Shown here piece by piece: positions 50,945 through 60,934 of a stretch of DNA of 64,000 bases. Origin of the DNA: Kitagawia praeruptora (lineage: Eukaryota > Streptophyta > Magnoliopsida > Apiales > Apiaceae); contig CM075345.1 in NCBI GenBank assembly GCA_037693485.1, positions 94,198,001 through 94,262,000 of the forward strand. The letters run 5' to 3'. The translations under genes and the position numbers were made by a program. Within the stretch, counting starts at the first letter, position 1; every line of letters begins with the position of its first letter. The notes beneath the pieces are model-generated. The model was given only the letters and a program-made list of their open reading frames with translations, did not search any database and was not told where the DNA came from.

Positions 50945-52792
50945 CCCGATGATCTTACTCCCGATGAGATTATCAAATGCGGTTATAATGGAGAAGCTAG
51001 GAACTCCATCATGAATGCTCTAGATCAAGCTGAGTATGACAAAGTCTCCTCCCTAAAGACAGCAAAAGAAATGTGGGATGCTTTGGAAACCTATCATGAA
51101 GGATCAAAAACCTTGAGGAAGGTGAAGCTTAGCAAACTAATGAATGATTTTGGAAACTTCAAGCTCAAGGATGATGAAACTATCAAAGAAGGTCAAGCAA
51201 GGTTCCAAGTTACTATAAACTCATTAAAGAGACTTGGAAAAGATATTCCACAAGATGAAATTAACATGAAAGTGTTAAGTGCGGTACCATTTATTTATGA
51301 AGCCAAGGTCACGGCTTTGGAATCATCCTCAACAATCGACACCATGGATCACCTAGCAGTTTTTGCTGAGCTAGAACAGTTTGAAAGTAAGTTAAACAAA
51401 AGTCAGATTGAAGGTGTTCGGGTTCCTTTAGCCAAAATGAGGAATTTGGCTCTGCATTCTACAAACAGCAAGCCAGAATCGTCAAACAGCAAGCTGTTTG
51501 AGTCTGATGAAGAATCTGATGAAGAAATGGCACTTATCTCACAAAAGATCAAGAGGCTGATTGAGAAGAAAAATAGAATGAAAAGAGAAAGAGGTGACTT
51601 CTCCAAAAAGAAAGCCAAGGAACAAACTTGCTTCGAATGTGGCAAGCCGGGCCATTTTAAAAAGGACTGTTTCAAGCTAAAGTCTAAACAGCAAGCTGTT
51701 TTCAAGGACAAGAGAAAATCAAAGGCCTTACTGACTTGGAGTGATGATGACTCAGACTCTAGTGATGACTCAAGTGAAGACATGGTGAATTTGGCTCTTG
51801 TAGGTCTACATGACGAAGAAAGCTCACTAGGATCCATAAAAGAAGGCTTTGTGGATAGTGACTGTTCAGATTCAGAAGATGATGCAAGTGAGGTAAACTC
51901 AATCAATTCTGATTTACCTTCATCTCATAATATGCTAGAAGAACTAACCATGCAGGTACCAAATCAAGTGTCCATAATTGAGTTTATGGAACTAAAGAAT
52001 AAGAATAGCAAGCTGGAAAAGAACAACAATCAGTTAAAGAAGATTATTGCCGAGTTAATGACTGAGAAGAATCCAGAAACAAACCATAATGATCTTATTG
52101 CTGATTTAAAGGAGAAACTAGTTCAATTCGAAGGAGTCAACAAAGTGATTCTTCAAAGAAATGAGGCTCTCATGAAAGAACTTAGAAGATTGAAATCAGA
52201 GATTGAAGAAAAGAATGAATGTATACAATCATTCAAGCACAAAGAGTCAAGTGAAGCCGAATCCTCAAAATCTGCAGAAAAGAGAAAACAGCAAGCTGAA
52301 CTTATCAATCAGCAAGCTGATTTGATCTCTCTTCTGGAAAAAGAGGTCAAGAACCTCCAGAAAGGCATGGAAACCTTTGTTCAAGGAGAAGACAGCCTAA
52401 AGACATTAATGAAGAAGACAAATGTTCCCCTGGTCAGAGAAGGAGTTGGCATAAACTTAAACAAGAAGCATAGTGTACTTCAATATGATGGTAGAAATGG
52501 CATACCTTATGATTATGCTATGCCCTGGAAGATTTGCAACAAATGTGGTGGAAAAGGCCATCTGGAAAAAGAGTGTGTGGTTCAAATCAACCACAAAGGA
52601 AAATCAGCTTACCAGAATGGAGCAGTCAGAAGACAAACAGCACGCTGGAATGCTCCTGACAGAAGACAAACAGCTTACCAACAGTCACCAAAAGTGATCC
52701 AAATGTGGATCAAGAAAGCTGATTTAAATGTTTTATATATCCTTGCTTCTAACCAATTTGGACCCAAACCTATATGGGTACCAAAACATTAA
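50945..52792 (+). CDS. gag: SIRE-like gag, 5' truncated
   Basis: The frame is open from the junction at 50945 (DEIIKCGYNGEARNSIMNAL) and continues with the copia gag domain UBN2: KVSSLKTAKEMWDALETYHE, LSKLMNDFGNFKLKDDETIK. There are two zinc knuckles, CFECGKPGHFKKDC (about 51629) and CNKCGGKGHLEKEC (about 52534), and between them an acidic Ser/Asp stretch and a coiled coil. The first part of gag is missing because of the rearrangement. Glutamine/alanine strings such as KQQAELINQQADL coincide with the element's CAGCAAGCTG DNA motif. Pol follows in another frame after 23 nt. Confidence 0.87.
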   Translation, partial: PDDLTPDEIIKCGYNGEARNSIMNALDQAEYDKVSSLKTAKEMWDALETYHEGSKTLRKVKLSKLMNDFGNFKLKDDETIKEGQARFQVTINSLKRLGKDIPQDEINMKVLSAVPFIYEAKVTALESSSTIDTMDHLAVFAELEQFESKLNKSQIEGVRVPLAKMRNLALHSTNSKPESSNSKLFESDEESDEEMALISQKIKRLIEKKNRMKRERGDFSKKKAKEQTCFECGKPGHFKKDCFKLKSKQQAVFKDKRKSKALLTWSDDDSDSSDDSSEDMVNLALVGLHDEESSLGSIKEGFVDSDCSDSEDDASEVNSINSDLPSSHNMLEELTMQVPNQVSIIEFMELKNKNSKLEKNNNQLKKIIAELMTEKNPETNHNDLIADLKEKLVQFEGVNKVILQRNEALMKELRRLKSEIEEKNECIQSFKHKESSEAESSKSAEKRKQQAELINQQADLISLLEKEVKNLQKGMETFVQGEDSLKTLMKKTNVPLVREGVGINLNKKHSVLQYDGRNGIPYDYAMPWKICNKCGGKGHLEKECVVQINHKGKSAYQNGAVRRQTARWNAPDRRQTAYQQSPKVIQMWIKKADLNVLYILASNQFGPKPIWVPKH

Positions 52793-52815
52793 ATTGGTGT
52801 TTGTTTGTTTTGTAG

Positions 52816-53397
52816 ATATGTCTTACCGCTAAAGTAAAGTCAAATCAATGGATTTTGGATAGCGGATGCACTAGACATATGTGTGGTGACAAATCTCAGT
52901 TCATGAGTCTCGAAATGAAGAAAGGAGGAAGAGTTACAATTGGCAATAGCAAGACTCTTCGAATTCTTGGTATTGGCTCTATTGGTAATAGTAATATTTC
53001 GATCGATAAAGTTCAATATGTCAAAGGTCTTTCATATAATTTACTTAGTGTCACTCAATTATTTGATGATGGACATTTTGTTAAGTTTGGCATAGATAAA
53101 ACTATTATTACCATTCGTGCTAACAAAATCCCCCTAGTTGCTAGAAGGGAAGGAAATATATATGTATTAAACTTCGAAATGCAGGAAACAGCATGCTGTT
53201 TGTCTGCAATATTCGAAAATGATCCTTATATTTGGCATAGGAGGTTGGGACATGCACACATGGACTTGCTTAATAAACTATCAAGCAAGAATCTGGTCAG
53301 AGGACTACCAAAACTGAAGTATTCTAAGGTTGAAGTATGTTCAGCATGCCAATTGGGTAAACAAATTCGAAGCACTCACAAAGCAAAGAAAATGGTA
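52816..53397 (+). pseudogene. pol: SIRE-like pol, first part (protease, pre-integrase), split by a MITE
   Basis: It opens ICLTAKVKSNQWILDSGCTR, the aspartic protease with DSG, and continues to the pre-integrase finger (WHRRLGHAHMDLLNKLSSKN ... CSACQLGKQIRSTHK). At 53398 a Stowaway interrupts the codons; the remaining 63 bases of the open frame are MITE sequence. On the other side (53654) the pol homology resumes, so pol is inactive unless the MITE is excised precisely. Confidence 0.88.
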
Positions 53398-53653
53398 CTC
53401 CCTCCGTCCCACTTATTTTGTCCTCATTTGACTTTCTTGGTCAAATTGATAAAACTTTGACCTTAAATAATAATTTAATTATTTATGCTTTCATAAATTT
53501 AAAAGTTGGATATTGTAATATGATAAGTGTACTTTGTGATAATAATTTTTAAAAAAAATATAATTGTCATATAATATAAGTAATTCTCATTACAAAATTG
53601 GTCAAATTGACCAAAATTTGGTCAAAGTGACAAAATTAGTGGGACGGAGGGAG
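53398..53653. mobile_element. Stowaway MITE (256 bp) inserted in pol
   Basis: The ends CTCCCTCCGTCCCACTTATT and AGTGGGACGGAGGGAG are flanked by TA (53396-53397 and 53654-53655). The inside carries GGTCAAATTGAC-type palindromes. It is younger than the retroelement, or inserted into its source copy before transposition. Confidence 0.96.
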
Positions 53654-56421
53654 TATCTACTTCTAAACCTTTAGAGCTACTGCATTTGGACTTATTTGGT
53701 CCTGAAGCTTATAAAAGTATTGGAGGTAAACAATATGGTTTTGTAATTGTAGATGATTTTTCTAGATTTACTTGGGTATTGTTTCTTCGTACTAAAGATT
53801 GTGCTTTTGATGAATTTGAGAAACTAATTAAACTACTTGAGAACAAGCATGATACAAGACTTGTAGGTATAAGAAGTGATAGAGGAGGTGAATTTGTCAA
53901 TGAGAAATTCATTACATATTGTGAACAAAGAGGAATCTCCCATGAATTTTCTGCTCCAAGAACTCCACAACAAAATGGAGTGGTGGAAAGAAAGAATAGG
54001 TCACTTCAAGAAACAGCAAGGACTCTTCTACAAGAAAGCAAGCTTCCTAGAAGTTTTTGGGCCGAAGCGGTGAATACGGCATGCTATTTGTTGAATCGAA
54101 TTATAATCAGGCCAATTTTGGACAAAACTCCATATCAATTGTTGAGAAACAAGAAGCCTAGTATCAGTTACTTCAAGATTTTTGGTTCCAAGTGTTTTGT
54201 TCTCAAGACAATTGGTAAAGATGGTAAATTCGATGCTAAATCCTATGAAGCCATATTTCTTGGTTATTCTTTAACAAGTAGAGCTTATAGAGTTTATAAT
54301 ATTAATAAGCATATTGTTGAAGAATCTATTGATGTTACTTTTCAAGAACCTAACAATGATCTACCAAGAGATGAGAAAGATTTTGCAGAACAGCAAGCTG
54401 AAAGTGAAAAACAGCAAGCTGGAAGTGCAAATCAGCAAGCTGGAAGTGCAAATCAGCAAGCTGGAAGTGCAAATCAGCAAACTGGCAGTGCAAATCAGCA
54501 AGATGAAAGTTCAGAACAGCAAACTGAAGATGAAGATGAAGAAGAAAGTCAGCAAGTCAAAGATGATGTAGACAATAACAATCAGCACGCTGAAAGTTCA
54601 AGTCAGCAAGCTGAAATGGAAAATAAAATCTCCAGAATTGCAAAAATGTCTTTGGAAGGCCATAGAGGATCAAGGACTACTGAGAAACTACCTAATTCTG
54701 ATGAAAAAGACCAGTCACCTCAAGAAAGGATAAGAAAGAAAACTCATGAAGAAATAGCTCAACATTCTTTACCAAGGGCAACAAGAACGGTTAAGAATCA
54801 TCCTCCGGAGTTAGTCATTGGTGACATTACTGATGGAATTACTACAAGAAGAGGAAAGGCAAATTATTGTGCTCATGCAGCCTTCCTAGCTCAAGAAGAA
54901 CCCAAAAATATCAATGAAGCATTAGAAGATGAAAATTGGATCATGGCGATGCAAGAAGAATTAAATCAGTTTGAAAGATGTGAAGTTTGGGAACTTGTCA
55001 AGCCACCAGAAGATGCTTCAATCATTGGAACAAAATGGGTGTTTAAAAACAAAGTTGATGAATTTGGCACCGTTACTCGAAATAAAGCAAGGCTTGTAGC
55101 TCAAGGATATAATCAACAAGAAGGCATTGACTTTGATCAAACTTATGCTCCTGTTGCACGTTTGGAATCAATTAGGATGCTTCTTGCCTATGCATGTTTC
55201 AAGAAATTCAAGCTATATCAAATGGACGTAAAGAGCGCATTCCTAAATGGCTTGCTGGAAGAGGAAGTTTATGTCAAACAACCTCCTGGATTCGAACATG
55301 AACAGTATCCAGACTATGTGTTCAAGCTAAAGAAGGCTCTTTATGGTTTAAAGCAGGCTCCAAGGGCTTGGTACAAAAGGCTTAGTAAGTTCCTCATCAA
55401 AAATGGTTTTATTCGAGGTAAAATCGATCCCACATTATTTATTAAGCAAGATGGTAAAGATATTCTTATTGTTCAAATATATGTGGATGATATTATTTTT
55501 GGAGCTACTAATGAATCTATGTGTAAGTGGTTTTCTAAGTGTATGCATAGTGAGTTCGAAATGAGCATGATGGGTGAGCTCAATTATTTCTTGGGTCTTC
55601 AAATCAAGCAATCTAAGGATGGAATTTTTATACACCAATCCAAGTACACAAAGAATCTACTGAAGAGATTCGGTTATGAAGATGTAAAACCGAAATCAAC
55701 TCCTATGATGCAAAACAGCAAGCTGATTGCAGATGAAAATGGTAAGGCAGTTGATATTAAAAGGTATCGAGGTATGATTGGAAGCCTACTGTATTTAACT
55801 GCTTCTAGACCTGACATAATGTATAGTGTATGTGTTTGTGCAAGGTTTCAATCAAACCCAAAAGAATCTCACTTAAATGCCATTAAAAGAATATTTCGAT
55901 ATTTAAGTGGTACCATTTCTCTTGGTTTGTTCTATCCTATCACAAATACTTTTGATCTTGTTGGATATAGTGATGCAGATTATGCAGGTTGCCTAATTGA
56001 TAGAAAAAGCACTAGTGGTGTTTGCACATTTCTTGGACAAAGCCTAGTGTCTTGGCAATGCAAGAAACAAACTTCGGTTGCTTTATCCACTGCAGAAGGG
56101 GAGTATCTGGCAGCTGGGAGCTGTTGTTCTCAACTTCTATGGATGATTCAAACTCTAAGGGACTTTGATATCAAGTGTAGAAAAGTTCCAATCAACTGTG
56201 ACAACACTAGCACCATTAGCATTTCTAAAAATCCGGTGAATCACTCAAGAACGAAGCATATTGATGTTCGACACCATTTCTTGAGAGATAATGTTGCTAA
56301 GGGCAAGATAGAGTTGGTCTTTGTTCCAACTGAATTTCAATTAGCTGATATTTTCACAAAGCCCCTTGCTGAAGAAAGATTCTCAGTCATTCGAATGCAT
56401 CTTGGAATGTGTTCTATGTAA
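53654..56421 (+). CDS. pol: SIRE-like pol, second part: integrase, reverse transcriptase, RNase H
   Basis: Integrase core D (LLHLDLFGP), D (IRSDRGGEFVN) and E (QQNGVVERKNR). Then comes a repetitive Gln/Ala/Gly linker (QQAGSAN units, about 54385-54615). The reverse transcriptase has WVFKNKVDEFGTVTRNKARL, VAQGYNQQEGIDFDQTYAPV, ALYGLKQAPRAWY and catalytic YVDDI. RNase H has YSDADYAGCLIDRKSTSGVC, SWQCKKQTSVALSTAEGEY, DNTSTI and TKHIDVRHHFLRDNV, and ends in LADIFTKPLAEERF. This long frame has no internal stop, consistent with a young element. The first codons come from sequence beyond the MITE, so no start codon is expected. Confidence 0.94.
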
Positions 56422-57012
56422 ACAGCGTGCTGATTGACAGTTACTGAACAGGTCAGCTTACCATTTGTCATAACTCTAGTTACAAACAGCATGCTGTTTG
56501 TCATTTATGTTTTTATACTTATATGAAAATAAATGGCTATGCTTATATTCTGATTATTGATATAGCATGCTAATTGATTATGTGTTAAGGAAATTGCAAA
56601 ATTGTAGATGAATGTTTATTTAAATTTTTTAATTTAAATAATCTTGTTCCTAATTAATATTTGTGCAATTTACCTGATTAATGTGATTATCCATGTTTTT
56701 AGTGTTTTATTTCCTTCATCTGTTAGAAATAGGAATTTATTGGATTTTTGTTTTTCTTGTTTGTTTCTATCTTAATATTTTTTCCCCATATAATTCTATC
56801 TGATTATGTTATAATTAGATATTTAGTTTTTACAAAAACTCTAAATTCTCCCCTAAAAATTGTCCAAAACTAAAGAGACGCGCTTCAGTTGGGTCATTTC
56901 TTTCATTCACTATCTAAGCGGCAATTAGGGTTCCTGAGCGGCGGCTAGGCTGTGTAATCGGGGATTAAGGGTTTCAAGCGGCAACTAGGTTTTATCTGCT
57001 CATCTCATCACC
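56422..57012 (+). other. spacer between pol and the additional ORF
   Basis: It contains the perfect 20-bp palindrome ACAAACAGCATGCTGTTTGT at 56482-56501 and further copies of the motif at 56423 and 56563. No open frame. It could hold the promoter or splice acceptor of the downstream ORF, but none is evident. Confidence 0.6.
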
Positions 57013-58332
57013 ATGGTTCGCAAAACCAGAGCTCAAAGGGAATTGTCTCCATCAGTTTCTCAGAAAGACGAGACAGTCGGTGGAATGCGAGAAAGCGGCG
57101 ATGAAGTCAATCAAACTCCACAATCCAAGAAACTTAAGATGACAATGTCTCCAGTGTTCATCTCTCCTGCCTTCGAAGATAGATTTAAGGATTTGGACAT
57201 GGGAAATCGAGCAATTATCTATGGGCAACCTCTGGCAAGTAAGATTATTCCCTCTCTTAATCAATGTGGAGTAATGAAATTGTTTTCGGACATTGGATTA
57301 GAGTCGTTCATACTTGATTTGCCCAATTTTTACTATCCTGATTTAGTCCGTGAGTATTATGCTAATTTGCAATCGGATAAGTTTGGAAATGTAACATCGA
57401 TGGTTAGGGGAACAATGATTCAATTAAACCCCCCTATTTTAAGTTCCCGTTTGAAAATCAAAACATACAGTGAGCTTGATATCTATACTGCTCAAGGATC
57501 TGTGAACCTACCCTTTCTCAGTTATCCTGAACAGTTACAGCTTTTGATGGGAGATGTTAAACCCTTGGATTCAAACCCCCCTCCCACTACTGTAGTAACT
57601 CCACTGGCTCATTTGGTGTTTAAGTTAGCCAGGTCACACCTCTGTCCTCGTGTAGGTAACAAGTCGAATTTCACTTGTCAAGATGTTGTGGTTGTGGCAA
57701 TGATTATGTCTGGAAGGGCTTTTGATGTACCAGGATTCATCTTGAAAAAGATGCAAGCTACAGTTGAGAAATCTGTGAGTGGACTGCCGTATGCAAACTG
57801 GTTGTCTAATATCTTTAAGTTTTTCTCTGTTGATGTTAAAGGAGCTGTTAAGGTCACTGTTAAAGATTGCATAGATCAAAAGTTTCTGGCCTTGAACAAT
57901 CTGCAAATTGAAGGAGATGTGTTGTCAAGAATTGTGATTCCTCAATCTGAAGGACATGCTGATCCTACTACCTCTTCTGCACCTCAATCTGCAAATCAGA
58001 ACTTGGTTTCTCAGTCTCTGCAAGCAGATGTCACAATCATGACAAGTGAGATCATTTCTCTTCGAAATGATACTCAAGCTATCAGAAATGATGTGAAGGA
58101 TATCAAGGCAGACTTTCAAGCTATTAAGGGTGCTATGAAAGATATCATCTCCCAGGTCACAAGTATGAAGGAATTGATGCTCAAGCCAGTTGGTAACACC
58201 TCTACTGCTCACTCAGAGATTGTTCATGATCAAGGGTTGGAGAACTTAGCCAAAGCTGCTGCACAGAATGCTCCTGGCAATGACACAGATACAGAGGCCA
58301 CCAAGTCGATTGATCAAGCAAGTGATCCTTAG
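57013..58332 (+). CDS. additional retrotransposon ORF (putative plant transposon protein type)
   Basis: An intact 439-residue ORF between pol and the 3' LTR. The N-terminus is basic (MVRKTRAQRELSPSVSQKDE). The middle (residues about 45-300) has the pattern of the plant transposon protein domain found in many plant retroelements: NRAIIYGQPLASKIIPSLNQ, YYPDLVREYYANLQSDKFGN. The C-terminal part is a heptad coiled coil (RNDTQAIRNDVKDIKADFQA). SIRE-lineage elements often carry an ORF here that has been called env-like, but I see no signal peptide or transmembrane helix, so an envelope role is not supported. Function unknown; expression may need splicing of the genomic RNA. Confidence 0.8.
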   Translation: MVRKTRAQRELSPSVSQKDETVGGMRESGDEVNQTPQSKKLKMTMSPVFISPAFEDRFKDLDMGNRAIIYGQPLASKIIPSLNQCGVMKLFSDIGLESFILDLPNFYYPDLVREYYANLQSDKFGNVTSMVRGTMIQLNPPILSSRLKIKTYSELDIYTAQGSVNLPFLSYPEQLQLLMGDVKPLDSNPPPTTVVTPLAHLVFKLARSHLCPRVGNKSNFTCQDVVVVAMIMSGRAFDVPGFILKKMQATVEKSVSGLPYANWLSNIFKFFSVDVKGAVKVTVKDCIDQKFLALNNLQIEGDVLSRIVIPQSEGHADPTTSSAPQSANQNLVSQSLQADVTIMTSEIISLRNDTQAIRNDVKDIKADFQAIKGAMKDIISQVTSMKELMLKPVGNTSTAHSEIVHDQGLENLAKAAAQNAPGNDTDTEATKSIDQASDP

Positions 58333-58642
58333 TTTTTGATGAATTAAGGGGGAGAAATTAGGAGAATTTCATGCTCTAATTGCTTGCTCTGTTTGATTAC
58401 TTTTATGATGCTTTTGTCTGTAGTACCTAAGTACTTGGTTTTATTATGACTGTTTGAACCTGTTTAATTATGTGATGGTTGAATTATGTGGCATATGATG
58501 TTTTGTGATTTATTAAGCTTTTATTCTGGATATGCTAAAGTATATTTTTTAACCTTCAGATAAATATTGTTTTATATCTAACATTGTGATGCAGGAATTT
58601 AGGGGGAGTCTCAAAATTCTCCTAAAAGTTTTGTAATCATCA

Positions 58643-58655
58643 AAAAGGGGGAGAT
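58643..58655 (+). promoter_or_regulatory. polypurine tract of the SIRE-like element
   Basis: AAAAGGGGGAGAT immediately precedes the 3' LTR start TGAAACTCC. Confidence 0.85.
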
Positions 58656-59934
58656 TGAAACTCCTAGGTTTTGATGATAACAAACAGCAAGCCATTTGGC
58701 TTGTAGATATAAAAACAGCATGCTATTTCGTTTGTTCTAACTTGGTCTTGCAGGTTAAAACAGCATGCCATTTGTGTATGCTCTAACGTGTTTCTGCAGG
58801 GTAAAACAGCTTACTGATTGTCTAATCAGTACACATCAAACAGCAAGCCATTTGTCGCAAACAGCATGCCAATTGTACAATCAGCAAGCTGATTGTGTCT
58901 GACGCTTTTGCAGTTCATTTCGGGAATTTAAGAGAACAGTCAAGAGGAGATGTTATATTGATTATATATAGATTATATGTAAAGATCCTCAGAATATATA
59001 TTCCATACCTCCCACGTAAGCTTTTGGAGACAAGTCAAAATTCCTTTTGAATAAATAAGGTTACTTTACCTTATTTTATTACACCACCTTACCTCCACTC
59101 AAATACATCACATGGGACTCATCATAACATTATTCCCTGCACCTTTTTATCTCTATACACGCACCAGTGCTCAGCTTTGCAGAGAATTAAACATATCTCA
59201 TTGCTCAAAAGAAACTCTCCATTACTAACGGCTTGATTCCTTACCGTTGGAAATTATTCAAGCCTTAAACCTTCAGATCTTGTTCACCTATATAAGAACT
59301 GAATAACATCAGTTCTTGCTACTGAATACAACGTGCAGAAAACAAGAAATACTCACACAACTACTGAGCTTTCATTGCTAAACCTTTCTAAACCTTCAAA
59401 CCTCATCATATACGCATATTAATTATTCTGAGGATTTATAGGTTGAGTTGTATTCTTTCAAAACATTTGTATTGTTCAAAGTGTATTGTTTTGCTGTTGT
59501 ACAAGATTGGCTTCAGGTTTTAGGGTGAGTCGAACTAGACTAGAGAAGTATACTTGGGAAGTAGTACTTTGAAAGTTAGTTGTTCACAGGTAAACAGCAA
59601 GCCATTTGTAATCAGCAAGGGTTAAGGGAGATATATTGTTGGATCTTGTAATCGGTTTATAGTTGATCAATAATATATTCTCTTACCAAGTTTGGTAAGG
59701 GACCAGGACGTAGACCATAGGGGATTAGGGGTCGAACCTGGCTAAAAGATTGTGTGTCTCTTTTACTTACTGTTTATATTCCTTCTGCATTGCATTTCAG
59801 GTACAATCAGCGTGCTGTTTGTGAACTGTGTTATTACAAACAGCAAGCTGTTTTCAGTAAATTTCAAAACAGTTCATAAATTCACACTATTATCCAAAAA
59901 CACCTATTCACCCCCCCTCTAGGTGTTGTTTTCA
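58656..59934 (+). repeat. 3' LTR of the SIRE-like element (1,279 bp)
   Basis: Same length and almost the same sequence as the 5' LTR. Followed by the target duplication ATTAC and the host flank. Confidence 0.93.
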
Positions 59935-60934
59935 ATTACCGGAAGAAGAAATATCCTTTAGCATAAGGCAGTCCATCATCATCATCACCATCATCATCAA
60001 GTTACGTAATATCAATTTGATGCCAAAAACAACTGGGATCAACAGAAATACGTAATGCTAAGATTTATTTTCTAGCCTTGCTGAAAATTCTACAAGCTCA
60101 GTCTACAGGAAGTCCTATATTGGTAAAGTTAAAAACAAATAAAGAAAATGGGAGAATTAAATAATTATTTTTTATATTTTCATGAATACGCCTCCCCGTG
60201 CTTTTCTTTTCGATATAACCTCACTCTTTTTAAATGTAGTTTTGTTGGAGTTTTTTTTTTTTTTCTAGTCTTCCTTTCCCAAATCAGGCATTCACAAAAT
60301 TAAAGTCACCTCTTAATGATGATACACAAAACCATTCTCATTATAAGAGGATTCTTTCAGGTGGAGATCAAAACAAATTATACCTATTACACATTTACAC
60401 TACATTATGTTGCTTAAGTTCTTCTGGAATGTCCAGTTTTCTCGTAGTATCCTAATGTTGTTTGACACATCACACATACTCCAAAACTAGGTCTCCAAGG
60501 AAGTAGCTAATTATTATAATTATGTACTGCTAAGTGGACCATCAAATATTAATTAGAACAGAGATATAAATATGTCAACCCATTTCCTAGCTCCTAGTAA
60601 TAAACTCCATTTAGCCTGACTATATTGAATTTACCCCCCTTGCAACTGACCATCTTAAGCGTTCTCCTTAAGTACATAAACAAGGCAAACATAGATAATA
60701 TCTCCTGAAACAAAAGATACTTCAACTACACTATTCTCTTTCATCTTCCCTTTCGATACTACCAAAACAATCTTACTTCCATCCCCTTAATTTCTCCGTT
60801 TTCCTTCCTCTATATCTGCCCTTCATACTGCACCATGTGATTTCTCTATCTCCTTTGTATCTGTGTGTGCTTAACAGCTAACACTGTACATCCTCCACGA
60901 CGAAACGCTCCCTTCGTCAATATCCAACCTCGCC
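59935..60934 (+). promoter_or_regulatory. original host flank and upstream region of the kelch gene
   Basis: 59940-60453 is the original of the displaced copy at 50427-50944; it contains an (ATC)n stretch and a T-run. 60454-60934 is unique and leads into the kelch start codon. The 60800-60930 part is C/T-rich and likely the 5' UTR. No certain TATA box. Confidence 0.6.

Larger units (their letters stand above)
49143..59934 (+). mobile_element. SIRE/Maximus-like Ty1/copia retrotransposon, rearranged
   Basis: Two 1,279-bp LTRs (49143-50421 and 58656-59934, TGAAACTCC to TTTTCA) flank gag, pol and an additional ORF. The target duplication ATTAC lies before the 5' LTR (49138-49142), after the 3' LTR (59935-59939) and also after the 5' LTR (50422-50426). 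In that third place it is followed by a copy of the host flank (50427-50944) instead of the primer-binding site, so the leader and gag start are missing. Large LTRs and an extra ORF after pol place it in the SIRE/Maximus lineage (inference). The LTRs differ at very few positions, so it is young. Confidence 0.9.

Noticed and set aside
51403..51906. Antisense ORF over the SIRE-like gag (167 codons, Ser-rich)
   Set aside because: It is a shadow of the acidic, Ser/Asp-rich gag linker.
54314..54571. ORF with KLEVQISKLEVQISK repeats
   Set aside because: It is the alternative frame of the CAGCAAGCTG repeat block in the integrase-RT linker; the pol frame is the supported one.
57013..58332. Envelope gene of an endogenous retrovirus-like element
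   Set aside because: Neither a signal peptide nor a transmembrane helix or fusion-peptide-like stretch is visible; the domain matches the plant transposon protein type instead.
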